From: an uncultured Candidatus Nemicrothrix sp. | GTDB lineage: Bacteria > Actinomycetota > Acidimicrobiia > Acidimicrobiales > MedAcidi-G1 | Assembly (NCBI GenBank): GCA_913055915.1 | Contig: CAJXKL010000016.1 | Location: forward strand, 1-54,978 | Reading direction: 5' to 3' | Length of the DNA: 54,978 bases | Shown here: positions 24,394 through 32,712 of the stretch, in pieces | Numbering within the stretch: position 1 is the first letter of the stretch | Layout of the letters: each line of letters opens with the position of its first letter | Notes under the pieces: generated by a model | Told to the model about the DNA's origin: nothing | The model's database searches: none | Seen by the model: the letters and a program-made list of their open reading frames with translations, nothing else | Program-made: the position numbers and the translations under genes

Positions 24394-25383
24394 ATGACCG
24401 TGGCCTCCGATCCGGGTGCCGTCCTCCTCTCAACTCGGCTGACGTCACACGTCCGCGAACTGACCGGTTCAGAACCCGCTGTTGAACCGATCTCGGTTGG
24501 AGGCGGCGCGGCCCTCATCGACAGGGCTGCCGGAAGGATCGTGTTCCTCGCCTCCCCCGAGAAACCCGCAGGGGCACTTGGGCACCTCCTCCTGCTCGCC
24601 TCCCGCCACCAACTCGACGAGGCGGTCGTCATCTACGACGACCCTTCAGCCGCTGCCGTGGCGGCCCGGCGTTCCGCTGCGATTGATCCGGCTCCGACGA
24701 TCCAGCTCGTAGATGGTCTGGTCCTACGTGAGGTCGATCCCGCTCCTCTGCCTGAAGTACCGTCACCAGCCGAGACACCTCCCTGTTTCGTCGACCTCTG
24801 CCGGCAGGCCGGAGTGGATCCGATCCAGGAGGCTGGTATCTGGAGGGGCGAGGTCCTAGGCCTCGAGGTTGTCCGTGCAACGCTGTCCGGTGTCGAGATC
24901 GGGGTAGGACGCATGGACCGCGAGGCAGGCGTCGTTCTCCACGGCGACCGGCCACCGGCCGAGAATCTCGTGTCGGTGGCAGACACCGTTCGAACCCAGC
25001 GTCGGGCCGGCAGCGGAGTGCATCCGCTCGCCACCCTCGTACGTGAACGCTGGCTGAGGCACGATCTGATCACAGACCCCTCGACCATCGGCCTGGTTGG
25101 CCTGGTGGCCGTGGATCCCGCCGATACATCCGGCGGCCTCCGCGACAGCGTGCCCGCACCAGCAGTCGGGGTCGACACCGCCGGAGCACGGGTGCTGGTG
25201 GTCTGCTCTGTCGGGGGTGACCCGGACCTGGTTCCCGTTGCCGCCGACCTCGTGTTGCGTGAAGATCCCGACCGCCTGATCGTTGTCCTGCCGGACAGGG
25301 ATGTTCTCCCCACGCTGCTTGCCGCCGTCGAACGGCTCGCAGTGCGGTCAGATGTGATCGGGGTCAGGGGCGGCTGGAGTTGA
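24394..25383 (+). CDS. Conserved protein of unknown function between rpmE and prfA
   Basis: A 329-residue soluble protein I do not recognise. Alternating hydrophobic strands and Asp/Arg-rich loops (AAGRIVFLAS, EAVVIYDDPSAAA, AGARVLVVCSVGGDPDLVP, DRLIVVLPDRDVLPTLLAAV) suggest alpha/beta folds in both halves. The middle holds a short Cys-containing helix PPCFVDLCRQAGVDPI. No signal peptide or membrane segment is seen. Its place in a translation-factor cluster hints at a role in translation or RNA, but nothing in the sequence proves it. A GGCGG/CCGCC hairpin lies at 24354-24373 before the gene. Confidence 0.65.
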   Translation: MTVASDPGAVLLSTRLTSHVRELTGSEPAVEPISVGGGAALIDRAAGRIVFLASPEKPAGALGHLLLLASRHQLDEAVVIYDDPSAAAVAARRSAAIDPAPTIQLVDGLVLREVDPAPLPEVPSPAETPPCFVDLCRQAGVDPIQEAGIWRGEVLGLEVVRATLSGVEIGVGRMDREAGVVLHGDRPPAENLVSVADTVRTQRRAGSGVHPLATLVRERWLRHDLITDPSTIGLVGLVAVDPADTSGGLRDSVPAPAVGVDTAGARVLVVCSVGGDPDLVPVAADLVLREDPDRLIVVLPDRDVLPTLLAAVERLAVRSDVIGVRGGWS

Positions 25384-25421
25384 CCTCAGCGGGGCGTTCC
25401 TGTCGACCGGTGCCTCACCGG

Positions 25422-25427
25422 TACCCT
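25422..25427 (+). promoter_or_regulatory. Putative leaderless -10 box TACCCT before prfA
   Basis: TACCCT is followed by exactly 7 nt (GAACCCG) and then the ATG of prfA; there is no Shine-Dalgarno sequence in this interval. Confidence 0.5.
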
Positions 25428-25434
25428 GAACCCG

Positions 25435-26511
25435 ATGTTGGAACAGATCGCTGCGCTGTTGGTCGAGTTGGCCGAGACTGAAGCCCACCTTGCCGATCCG
25501 GAGGTCATCTCCGACACCGGTCGCCTCCAGGCAGCTGGCAGGCGTTACAAGGAACTCGAGGCGGTCCTCGCAGTCGGCCGGCCCCTCCAGCAGGCAAGCG
25601 ACGACCTGCTCGCAGCCAGGGAACTGGCGGACCTCTCAGAGGGCGACGACCGGGAGATGTTCCGGGCCGAGGTGGTTTCCCTCGAAGCTGAGATAGCACG
25701 CCTCGAGGAGGAATTCAGGGCCCTGTTGCTGCCGACCGACCCGAACGACGGCCGCAACGTGATCGTTGAAATCCGTGGGGCCGAGGGCGGAGAAGAGGCC
25801 AACCTGTTCGCCCGCGACCTCTTCAACATGTACCAGGCGTTCGCCACCATCCACGGATGGTCGACCGAGGTGCTCGAGTCCAACGATTCTGACATGGGCG
25901 GATTCAGCTACGTCATGTTCCTGGCCAAGGGCGAGGACGCATGGACTCGCCTCAAGTACGAAGGAGGGGTGCACCGGGTGCAACGGGTGCCGGCAACCGA
26001 ATCCCAGGGTCGGGTGCACACGTCATCGGCAACGGTGAGCGTGCTCCCCGAAGCCGATGAGATCGACGTCCAGATCGACGACAACGACCTCCAGGTCGAC
26101 GTCTACCGTGCATCCGGCCCCGGAGGGCAGTCAGTCAACACCACAGACTCGGCCGTCCGCATCACCCACAAGCCAACGGGCCTCGTGGTCTCCATGCAGG
26201 ACGAAAAGAGCCAACTCCAGAACAAGACGAAGGCGTTGCGCGTGTTGCGGTCACGGCTTCTGCAGGTTGAACAGGAACGCCAGCAGGCCGAGGCATCCGA
26301 GGCGCGCCGCGGCCAGATCGGTGGTGGTGGTCGCTCCGAGAAGATCCGCACCTACAACTTCAAGGAGAACCGTCTGACCGACCACCGCATCAGCCTCACC
26401 CTCCACAAGTTGGACCGGATCCTGGCAGGCGACCTTGAGGAGGTCACAGACAGCCTGCTCACCGATGAGCGGACCCGACAGTTGGCCGAGGGCCTCGACG
26501 GCGGTAGTTGA
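25435..26511 (+). CDS. prfA: Peptide chain release factor 1
   Basis: A 358-residue class I release factor. The stop-codon-reading tripeptide PAT is at 186-188 (RVPATESQGRVH), specific for RF1 (UAA/UAG), and the universal GGQ is at 230-232. The N-terminal helical domain is of normal length. RF1 does not read UGA, so it would not compete at the TGA of the candidate selenoprotein. prmC, the methylase of the GGQ glutamine, follows with start-stop overlap or a 2-bp gap. Confidence 0.97.
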   Translation: MLEQIAALLVELAETEAHLADPEVISDTGRLQAAGRRYKELEAVLAVGRPLQQASDDLLAARELADLSEGDDREMFRAEVVSLEAEIARLEEEFRALLLPTDPNDGRNVIVEIRGAEGGEEANLFARDLFNMYQAFATIHGWSTEVLESNDSDMGGFSYVMFLAKGEDAWTRLKYEGGVHRVQRVPATESQGRVHTSSATVSVLPEADEIDVQIDDNDLQVDVYRASGPGGQSVNTTDSAVRITHKPTGLVVSMQDEKSQLQNKTKALRVLRSRLLQVEQERQQAEASEARRGQIGGGGRSEKIRTYNFKENRLTDHRISLTLHKLDRILAGDLEEVTDSLLTDERTRQLAEGLDGGS

Positions 26512-27416
26512 GGGTGGGTACCGGGGACGGCTCGGCCCAGACCGACGCCGGAACTGTCACCTGGGGTGAGGTGCTGGCCGTAGCGACCCACAGGTTGGCT
26601 GGCGGTGGCCTGGCGGTTCAAGAGGCCCGTTGGATCGTCGAGGAGGCATCTGGACTCGGGGTCGGAGCGGACCGTCCAGGTGGTGCCGAAGAACTGGTCA
26701 CCGTGGGTGGAATGTCGAGGGTCGACGCCATGGTCGAACGTCGGCTCGCCGGTGAACCCCTCCAGTACGTACTCGGTTCGTGGTCCTTCCGGACCCTCGA
26801 CCTGATGGTCGACAGGCGGGTTCTGATCCCGAGGCCCGAGACCGAGGCCGTCGTGGGCCATGCCCTCGACGAGTTCGACCGCCTCGCCGACCGATCGCCC
26901 GAGGTTCGTGTGGCTGACCTGGGTACCGGCTCCGGTGCCATCGGCCTCTCAATTGCCGCTGAGCGTGTGTCAGCGAAGGTCTGGTGCTCTGACGTGTCCA
27001 CCGACGCCCTGGCTGTCACCCGGGCCAACCTTGCAGGCCTCGGGAGGCCCGCGATGAGGGTCACGGTTGTAGAGGGATCGTGGTTCGAGGCCCTACCGGC
27101 TGAGCTGGCGGGCGGCCTGGGTGTGGTTGTGTCCAACCCCCCGTATGTGGCAACCGGACAGGACCTCCCACCGGAGGTAGCCGACTGGGAACCCGGATCG
27201 GCGTTGACGGCCGGACCGCTCGGCACCGAGTACCTGGAGCAGATCATCTCCGAGGCACCTGAGTGGTTGTTGGGTGGCGGGTCCCTGGTCCTTGAGCTCT
27301 CGCCGGAGCAGGCTGTTCCAATGGCCGAGCACGCATCTTCAGTCGGGTTCGCGGGCGTCGAGGTGCGGCCCGACCTGACCGGACGCCCGCGTGCGCTGGT
27401 GGCACGTCGGCCATGA
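26508..27416 (+). CDS. prmC: Release factor glutamine methyltransferase
   Basis: A 302-residue SAM-dependent methylase that modifies the GGQ glutamine of release factors. It has the N-terminal helical domain, PRPETEAVV (109-117), the SAM loop ADLGTGSGAIGLSIA and the catalytic NPPY at 210-213. The TTG at 26508 overlaps the prfA stop by 4 nt; a GTG at 26514, 2 bp after the stop, is an equally good start. The stop overlaps the next start by 4 nt (ATGA). Confidence 0.94.
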   Translation: MRVGTGDGSAQTDAGTVTWGEVLAVATHRLAGGGLAVQEARWIVEEASGLGVGADRPGGAEELVTVGGMSRVDAMVERRLAGEPLQYVLGSWSFRTLDLMVDRRVLIPRPETEAVVGHALDEFDRLADRSPEVRVADLGTGSGAIGLSIAAERVSAKVWCSDVSTDALAVTRANLAGLGRPAMRVTVVEGSWFEALPAELAGGLGVVVSNPPYVATGQDLPPEVADWEPGSALTAGPLGTEYLEQIISEAPEWLLGGGSLVLELSPEQAVPMAEHASSVGFAGVEVRPDLTGRPRALVARRP

Positions 27417-28063
27417 CCTCCAACCTGATCCGGATAGGCGACAACCCCGGCGCAGCCCTCTCGGCCGCAGTGGCCGAACTGCGATCCGGTGCCGTAGTCG
27501 TCGTGCCGACCGACACCGTCTACGGCCTGGCTGCCCTCGTCGATGACGCCGATGCGGTTGCGGACCTGTTCGAGCGGAAGGGCCGGCCGGCCCACAAGCG
27601 GGTGGCGGTGCTCGTCGCCGATGTTGAACAGGCACGACGAGTTGTAGACCCTGGCCCGGGCTTTGACCGGCTGGTGGAGCGGTTCTGGCCGGGGCCCCTG
27701 ACTCTGGTCTGTCGGAGGGCGCCGGGGTTTGGAGCGTGGCTGGGTGACGACCTGGACACGGTTGCGGTGCGCTGTCCCGGGCATGACCTGACCCGGGCCC
27801 TCGCCAGCGAGGTCGGACCGCTTGCTGCGACGTCGGCGAACCGGTCAGGAGGCGACAACCCTGTCAGCGCAGTGGCTGCAGGCGAGGCGGTCGGAGGCGG
27901 CCTGTTGGTACTGGACGGCGGTGAATGCGGCACAGATGCCTCAACGGTTCTGGACCTTGTGTCTGAGCCAGCGCGGGTGTTGCGCAGGGGCGCGATCACC
28001 GAGACCTCCATCACCGATGCCGGGCTCAGCCTGGATGTCGAGCAGGGATCAGATGACCGGTAG
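27413..28063 (+). CDS. Threonylcarbamoyl-AMP synthase (Sua5/YciO/YrdC)
   Basis: A 216-residue YrdC-domain protein making threonylcarbamoyl-AMP for the t6A37 tRNA modification from threonine, bicarbonate and ATP. Motifs: VVPTDTVYGLAAL (about 30-42), FERKGRP, the FWPGPLTLVCRRAPGF signature and LAATSANRSGGDN. Its size fits the YrdC/TsaC-type single domain without the Sua5 extension. The ATG overlaps the prmC stop (ATGA), the common prfA-prmC-tsaC order. Confidence 0.92.
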   Translation: MTSNLIRIGDNPGAALSAAVAELRSGAVVVVPTDTVYGLAALVDDADAVADLFERKGRPAHKRVAVLVADVEQARRVVDPGPGFDRLVERFWPGPLTLVCRRAPGFGAWLGDDLDTVAVRCPGHDLTRALASEVGPLAATSANRSGGDNPVSAVAAGEAVGGGLLVLDGGECGTDASTVLDLVSEPARVLRRGAITETSITDAGLSLDVEQGSDDR

Positions 28064-28066
28064 CAT
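28061..28066 (+). promoter_or_regulatory. Putative leaderless -10 box TAGCAT before rpiB
   Basis: TAGCAT, which overlaps the stop codon of the preceding gene, is followed by 7 nt (CGGCACC) and the rpiB ATG. The spacing is identical to that before prfA, gpsA and others. Confidence 0.5.
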
Positions 28067-28073
28067 CGGCACC

Positions 28074-28514
28074 ATGTCCAGGATCGCCATCGGCTCCGAC
28101 CATGCCGGGTTCAACCTGAAGATGCTCCTGGCCTCCGACCTAGCCGACCTCGGCCACGAGGTCATGGACCTTGGCTCTCACTCAACCGACCGGGTCGACT
28201 ATCCCGACTACGGCGAGGCTGTCGGAAGGGCTGTCGCCGGTGGCGACGCCGACGCCGGGGTCTGTGTGTGTGGCACAGGGATAGGCATTGCGATGGCTGC
28301 CAACAAGGTGGCTGGCGTCAGGGCCGCGACCGTCCACGACACCACCTCTGCCCGCCTGGCCAGAGAGCACAACGATGCCAACGTGGTCTGCTTCGGTGAG
28401 AGGTTGATTGAAGAAGATGTCGCAGCCGAGGCACTTCGGGCATGGCTCAACGCTGACTTCGAGGGTGGGCGCCATGTCGACCGCGTCGCCAAGCTTGACG
28501 CCATAGGTAGCTGA
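28074..28514 (+). CDS. rpiB: Ribose-5-phosphate isomerase B
   Basis: A 146-residue LacA/RpiB-fold enzyme interconverting ribose 5-phosphate and ribulose 5-phosphate. IAIGSDHAGF (D9, H10) binds phosphate and sugar, and GVCVCGTGIG places the catalytic-base cysteine at C66, as in E. coli RpiB. REHNDANVVCFGERL is the conserved C-terminal part. The start was chosen by homology; the frame runs far upstream as an overlap of the previous gene. It lies 10 bp after that gene. Confidence 0.94.
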   Translation: MSRIAIGSDHAGFNLKMLLASDLADLGHEVMDLGSHSTDRVDYPDYGEAVGRAVAGGDADAGVCVCGTGIGIAMAANKVAGVRAATVHDTTSARLAREHNDANVVCFGERLIEEDVAAEALRAWLNADFEGGRHVDRVAKLDAIGS

Positions 28515-28515
28515 G

Positions 28516-28773
28516 ATGGTCGGCATTCCTGACCTTGAGACGGTCACGCCTACCCAGACGGTTGTCGAACCCACGCTGGATGATGGCGACCACGACAGGT
28601 TCTCCCACTACGCCCTAAAGGCCGACATCGTCGAGTCGGCAGTAACCGGTAGGCCGGTGGTGGCGCTCTGTGGAAAGGTCTGGGTACCCAACCGCAACCC
28701 CGACCGTTACCCGATGTGTCCATCATGCCGGGATATTTTCGAACAGAAGAAGAAGGCCGAGAGAGGCACCTGA
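28516..28773 (+). CDS. DUF3039 protein (putative zinc-binding)
   Basis: An 85-residue protein of the actinobacterial DUF3039 family: HDRFSHYALKADIVESAVTGRPVVALCGKVWVP with CGKVWVPNRNP, then YPMCPSCRDIFEQ. The single Cys of CGK plus CPSC could hold one zinc ion together with His51-region residues; this is inferred from motif spacing. Function unknown. It starts 1 bp after the rpiB stop. Confidence 0.88.
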   Translation: MVGIPDLETVTPTQTVVEPTLDDGDHDRFSHYALKADIVESAVTGRPVVALCGKVWVPNRNPDRYPMCPSCRDIFEQKKKAERGT

Positions 28774-28793
28774 GGGCGAGTCAAGGAGGAACC

Positions 28794-29042
28794 ATGGGAA
28801 TGCTCCGAACCCTCAGGTCGGTAGCCCGACTCAAGCGCCCCGAGTTCAACAGGACAACGAGGCGCCTTGCGATTGCGGCCAACGTCGACGGCCTCCGGAC
28901 CATGGCAAAGAAGCGGTTGCCGGGCGGCGTGTTCGACCACATGCTCGACCTGATGAGGTCGGGCATGGAGCGCACCACGGCCCTTGTCGGCTCAGCCACC
29001 GTTGACGATCTGGACCCGGAGCTGGCGAGGCTCAGGGGCTGA
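28794..29042 (+). CDS. Small protein resembling the N-terminus of FMN-dependent alpha-hydroxyacid dehydrogenases
   Basis: An 82-residue basic protein. Its first roughly 50 residues (RLKRPEFNRTTRRLAIAANV, then DGLRTMAKKRLPGGVFDHM) resemble the N-terminal helices of LldD/MftD-type dehydrogenases, where the text continues VFDYxDGGA. Here the similarity stops at that point and a short unrelated helix (MLDLMRSGMERTTALVG) plus an acidic tail follow. It has a strong ribosome site (AAGGAGGA) and intact start and stop, so it is probably a real small protein rather than random decay. It follows DUF3039 by 20 bp. No enzymatic activity is possible without the barrel. Confidence 0.55.
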   Translation: MGMLRTLRSVARLKRPEFNRTTRRLAIAANVDGLRTMAKKRLPGGVFDHMLDLMRSGMERTTALVGSATVDDLDPELARLRG

Positions 29043-29060
29043 CGGGCACCTCGACTCGGC

Positions 29061-29066
29061 TACGTT
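29061..29066 (+). promoter_or_regulatory. Putative leaderless -10 box TACGTT
   Basis: TACGTT is followed by 8 nt and the ATG of the acyl-CoA synthetase gene; no Shine-Dalgarno sequence is present. Confidence 0.4.
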
Positions 29067-29074
29067 CGCCGGCC

Positions 29075-30562
29075 ATGTCCGCCACAGGCGCATTCAGGCT
29101 TCCCGCTCCCGGAACGATCTCGGGTGCGTGCTCAACGCGGCTGTCCGATGATCCTGACCGCCTCCTCCTCCATGCCGACGGAGCCTGGACGACCCGCGGC
29201 GACTTTCTTGACCGGACGGCGGTGGTGGCCGGGCGTCTGGCCGGAGGTGGCCTCGTAGCGGGCGATCGGGTACTGCTTTCCGGACCATCCACGGTTGATC
29301 TGGCGGTCGCCCATGTGGCCTGCCTGCGATCGGGTCTTGTCGTGGTGCCCGTGAACGGTGGATACACGAGGGACGAACTGGCCCACATCGTGGCTGATTC
29401 CAGGCCCAGCGCAGCGCTGGTGGATCACGACGGCTGGAACGAGATCCTCGTGGGGTTGGCACCGGAGCTTCGAACAGCGGGCACGGACGTCTGTTGGGAC
29501 GATGCTCCGGTACCGAGTCTCGATTCGGGGACACCGGACGACCCTGCTCTCATCGGTTACACATCGGGAACCACGGGAGCGCCAAAGGGGGCGGTGCTCA
29601 CCCAGGCGAACCTGTTGGCCGGCGCCGAGTCGGTCCGACAGGCGTGGCACTGGACCTCCGACGACAGGTTGCTCCTGTGCCTTCCCCTGTTCCACATGCA
29701 CGGCCTTGGCGTCGGCCTGCACGGCACCCTCCTGACCGGTGCCTCAGCGGTCCTGCACCAGGGGTTTGACCAGCGCCGTGTCCTCGGCGACATCGTGGAC
29801 CACGGCTGCACCATGTTCTTCGGTGTGCCCACCATGTACCACCGCCTGGTCGAGGATTTGGAGGTTGCCGCCCTTGGTAGCCTTCGGCTCTGTGTGTCCG
29901 GGTCTGCTCCGCTTTCGCCACTCCTCCACGGCCGCCTCCGTGACCGGGCGGGAATCTCGGTGCTGGAGCGCTACGGAATGACCGAGACGGTGATGCTGGT
30001 GTCGAACCCGTACAAGGGTGAGCGCCGTGCCGGTTCCGTCGGGTTCCCTCTTCCCGGGGTCGAGTTGCGCCTGGCCGATGGGACCGGTGAGATCCAGGTC
30101 CGGGGGCCGAACGTGTTCGCCGGTTACTGGGAGCGCCCAGAAGCCGACGAAGAGGCATTCGTCGGGGATTCCGGCGGCCGCTGGTTCAAGACGGGCGACC
30201 TGGGATCAGTCGACGACGATGGCTATGTGTCGATCGTGGGCCGATCCAAGGAGGTCATAATCACCGGTGGGTTCAACGTCCACCCACGAGAGGTAGACGA
30301 CGCCCTCGCCGGCCATCCCGGCGTATCAGAGGTTGCGGTCGCCGGAGTGCCATCAGAGGAATGGGGTGAGGACGTAGTCGCATGGATAGTGCCCACCCCG
30401 GGAGCACCTCCGCCGACAGAGGCAGAACTCCGGGACTTCGCTCGAAACCACCTGGCGGCCCACAAGCTGCCACGTCGGGTTGTGGTGGTCGGGTCCCTTC
30501 CACGAAACGCCCTCGGCAAGGTGCTGCGCCACGAGTTGTGCGAGGCTGCTTCCGATGAATGA
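29075..30562 (+). CDS. AMP-dependent acyl-CoA synthetase, malonyl-CoA synthetase (MatB)-like
   Basis: A 495-residue adenylate-forming enzyme. The P-loop-like YTSGTTGAPKG is at 162-172; the acyl pocket contains LPLFHMHGLGVGLHGTLLTG; motif A5 reads RYGMTETVMLVSNPYKGERR; GYWERPEADEEAF and the hinge WFKTGDLGSVDDDGYVSIVGRSKE follow; and the catalytic Lys lies in LPRNALGKVLR. The TETxMxxSNPYxGxRRxG block is close to MatB, which activates malonate with CoA, so a dicarboxylate substrate is likely but not certain. It overlaps the next gene by 8 nt. Confidence 0.88.
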   Translation: MSATGAFRLPAPGTISGACSTRLSDDPDRLLLHADGAWTTRGDFLDRTAVVAGRLAGGGLVAGDRVLLSGPSTVDLAVAHVACLRSGLVVVPVNGGYTRDELAHIVADSRPSAALVDHDGWNEILVGLAPELRTAGTDVCWDDAPVPSLDSGTPDDPALIGYTSGTTGAPKGAVLTQANLLAGAESVRQAWHWTSDDRLLLCLPLFHMHGLGVGLHGTLLTGASAVLHQGFDQRRVLGDIVDHGCTMFFGVPTMYHRLVEDLEVAALGSLRLCVSGSAPLSPLLHGRLRDRAGISVLERYGMTETVMLVSNPYKGERRAGSVGFPLPGVELRLADGTGEIQVRGPNVFAGYWERPEADEEAFVGDSGGRWFKTGDLGSVDDDGYVSIVGRSKEVIITGGFNVHPREVDDALAGHPGVSEVAVAGVPSEEWGEDVVAWIVPTPGAPPPTEAELRDFARNHLAAHKLPRRVVVVGSLPRNALGKVLRHELCEAASDE

Positions 30563-31256
30563 CACGACTGCTGGGCCGACAAGCGTTGCCTTCCACTTCG
30601 ACGTGATCTGCCCCTGGGCCTACCAGACCTCCCTGTGGATGCGGGAGGTCCGCGACAGGCTGGGCCTTGATGTGGACTGGCGGTTCTTCAGCCTCGAGGA
30701 GGTCAACAGGGTCGAGGGGAAGAAGCACCCGTGGGAGAGGGAATGGTCCTACGGCTGGTCGATGATGCGTATAGGTGCGTTCCTGAAACGGCGTGATCCT
30801 GAACTGAACGATGCCTGGTACCTGCGGTCCGGCACCGCCCTCCACGTTGAGGGTCGCCAGCCACACAGGCCCGAGGTGGCCCGGGGCCTGCTTGCCGAGA
30901 TGGGCCTGGATCCCGGCATCGTCGACGAGGCCCTCGCCGACGCGACGACCCACGACGACGTCAGGAACGACCACGAGGACGTCCTGGCCCTCGGAGGCTG
31001 GGGCGTACCCACCCTCGTGTTCCCAGGGGTGGGCGATGACCCGTCCCGCAAACTCTTCGGTCCGGTCCTGATCGACCCACCGACGGGTGCCGCAGCGGAG
31101 CGGCTCTGGAACCTCGTGATCGGATGGCTCGAGTACCCCGACCTGTTCGAGTTGCAGCGTCCCAAGACCCCTTCGGACCTGGCCCGGATCGGCGATGTCT
31201 TCCGGCCTTACATTGAGGCACGCGAGTGGAACACCGTGGCCAATCCCACCCCCTGA
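30555..31256 (+). CDS. DsbA-family protein, Rv2466c-like, with CPWA active site
   Basis: A 233-residue thioredoxin-fold protein with a helical insertion, resembling the mycobacterial mycothiol-dependent reductase Rv2466c: FHFDVICPWAYQTSLWMREV, GWGVPTLVF with its cis-Pro, KLFGPVLIDPP, and YPDLFELQRPKTP. The active site is C19-P-W-A22, so only the N-terminal Cys remains (Rv2466c has CPWC). A monothiol mechanism with mycothiol is inferred. It starts inside the end of the acyl-CoA synthetase gene (8 nt overlap). No signal peptide, so cytoplasmic. Confidence 0.8.
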   Translation: MNDTTAGPTSVAFHFDVICPWAYQTSLWMREVRDRLGLDVDWRFFSLEEVNRVEGKKHPWEREWSYGWSMMRIGAFLKRRDPELNDAWYLRSGTALHVEGRQPHRPEVARGLLAEMGLDPGIVDEALADATTHDDVRNDHEDVLALGGWGVPTLVFPGVGDDPSRKLFGPVLIDPPTGAAAERLWNLVIGWLEYPDLFELQRPKTPSDLARIGDVFRPYIEAREWNTVANPTP

Positions 31257-31277
31257 TCACCACGACGGAGGACGACC

Positions 31278-32096
31278 ATGAGCATCGAACTTGACAGGCA
31301 GCGGATAGTTGGGGGGTTGGAGCAGATCTGGTCCGAATGGGCTGACTGGTCCACAGCGTTGTCAGATGGCGGGTGGGCAACACCCAGCAGGTGTCCCGGA
31401 TGGACCGTGCAGGACAACCTGGCCCACATCATCGGCACCGAGCGAATGCTCCAGGGCCACGAGGCTCCCGAGGTGGAGTTCCCGACCGAGCACCTCAGGA
31501 ACCCGATTGCCGAAGGGAACGAACGCTGGGTTGAGTCGATGCGCTCACTGTCTGGACCCGAGGTCCTGGAACTGTTCGGGGCGGTGTCGGCGGAACGGCT
31601 GGGCCAGTTGGCTGCGATGTCCGACGAGGAGATCCACAGGGTGGGGTGGTCGCCGATAGGCGAGGTGCCCTACCTGCGGTTCATGCACGTGCGGGTCTAC
31701 GACTCATGGCTCCACCTGGAGGACTGCCGGGAGCCACTCGGCCACGAACCGTCTGCTGGCGGCCTACCGGCCCAGATGTCGGTTGACGAGGTGGCCACCG
31801 CCGCCGGCTACATCATCGGAAAGAAGGGAGGGGCGCCCGACGGAAGCAGGGTAGAGGTCAACCTGACCGGCCCCGTGGAGGCGACGGTGAGGGTGGCGGT
31901 CGACGGCCGGGCCTCGGTCGTGGAATCGTTCGACGAGGGACCCACCTGCACGCTTTCCATGTCGTCGCACGACTGGTTGGCCCTGACAGGGGGCCGCAAG
32001 GACCCGGTACCTCTGGTCGAGGACGGCAGCGTGGCACTCGGTGGCGACGAGGCACTGGCCAGGCAACTGGTAGAACGCCTGGCGTTCACCATCTGA
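31278..32096 (+). CDS. Maleylpyruvate isomerase family mycothiol-dependent protein (DinB-like fold)
   Basis: A 272-residue protein with the MDMPI N-terminal four-helix domain (CPGWTVQDNLAHIIGTE with His50, and VRVYDSWLHLED with D142/H146) and a C-terminal domain (about 190-272) resembling the SCP-2-like MDMPI_C. The His/acid/His set is the family's zinc site. Such proteins use mycothiol as a co-substrate for isomerisation or conjugation. The true substrate is unknown. It lies 21 bp after the DsbA-like gene and probably in one operon. Confidence 0.84.
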   Translation: MSIELDRQRIVGGLEQIWSEWADWSTALSDGGWATPSRCPGWTVQDNLAHIIGTERMLQGHEAPEVEFPTEHLRNPIAEGNERWVESMRSLSGPEVLELFGAVSAERLGQLAAMSDEEIHRVGWSPIGEVPYLRFMHVRVYDSWLHLEDCREPLGHEPSAGGLPAQMSVDEVATAAGYIIGKKGGAPDGSRVEVNLTGPVEATVRVAVDGRASVVESFDEGPTCTLSMSSHDWLALTGGRKDPVPLVEDGSVALGGDEALARQLVERLAFTI

Positions 32097-32131
32097 CGTC
32101 GTCAACTGCGGGCAGTGTCGTGGGAGCCCCG

Positions 32132-32698
32132 ATGATGCACTTCCTCAACGGCCGTTCGATCGTGTCTCCGTTCCCTGACGGCATGGAGACGCTCGTGGTC
32201 GGGATGGGCTGCTTCTGGGGGGCCGAGCAGCGGTTCTGGGAGACATCCGGGGTCTGGTCGACCGCTGTCGGGTACACGGGTGGCACCAGCCCGGCACCGG
32301 GGTACCGCGAGGTCTGCACCGGGGTCACGGGCCATGCCGAGGCGGTGCTCGTCGTGTTCGATCCGCTGGAACTCACCTTGGAGGGCGCTCTGGGGGTGTT
32401 TTGGAACAACCATGATCCGACCCAGGGGATGAGACAGGGCAACGACGTCGGAACCCAGTACCGGTCGTGCATATTCGTGGCCGACGAGGCTCAACTGGCT
32501 ACGGCCGTCGCAACACGTGACGTTATGGAACCGCTGTTGGCAGATGCCGGGTTCGGCCCGATCACCACCCAGATCTCAGCCCTTGGGACGTTCCACTACG
32601 CCGAGGAGTACCACCAGCAGTACCTGGCGAAGAACCCCACCGGATACTGCGGCCTCGGGGAGACCGGAGTCACCTGTCCGACCGGGGTGCTCAGCTGA
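32132..32698 (+). CDS. msrA: Peptide-methionine (S)-S-oxide reductase
   Basis: A roughly 188-residue MsrA that repairs methionine-S-sulfoxide. The catalytic motif VVGMGCFWGAEQRFW has Cys27, followed by GYTGGTSPAPGYREVCTG, VVFDP, WNNHDPTQGMRQGNDVGTQYRS and a C-terminal tail with GYCGLGETGVTC that supplies resolving cysteines. Cys27 is coded by TGC, so this is not a selenoprotein. GGGAG lies 5 nt before the ATG at 32132; a GTG at 32120 is an alternative. It is the last plus-strand gene before a convergent MDMPI paralogue. Confidence 0.95.
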   Translation: MMHFLNGRSIVSPFPDGMETLVVGMGCFWGAEQRFWETSGVWSTAVGYTGGTSPAPGYREVCTGVTGHAEAVLVVFDPLELTLEGALGVFWNNHDPTQGMRQGNDVGTQYRSCIFVADEAQLATAVATRDVMEPLLADAGFGPITTQISALGTFHYAEEYHQQYLAKNPTGYCGLGETGVTCPTGVLS

Positions 32699-32712
32699 GC
32701 GGAACCAGATCC

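Noticed and set aside
32120-32698. MsrA as a second selenoprotein
   Set aside because: The catalytic codon in GCFWG is TGC, an ordinary cysteine.
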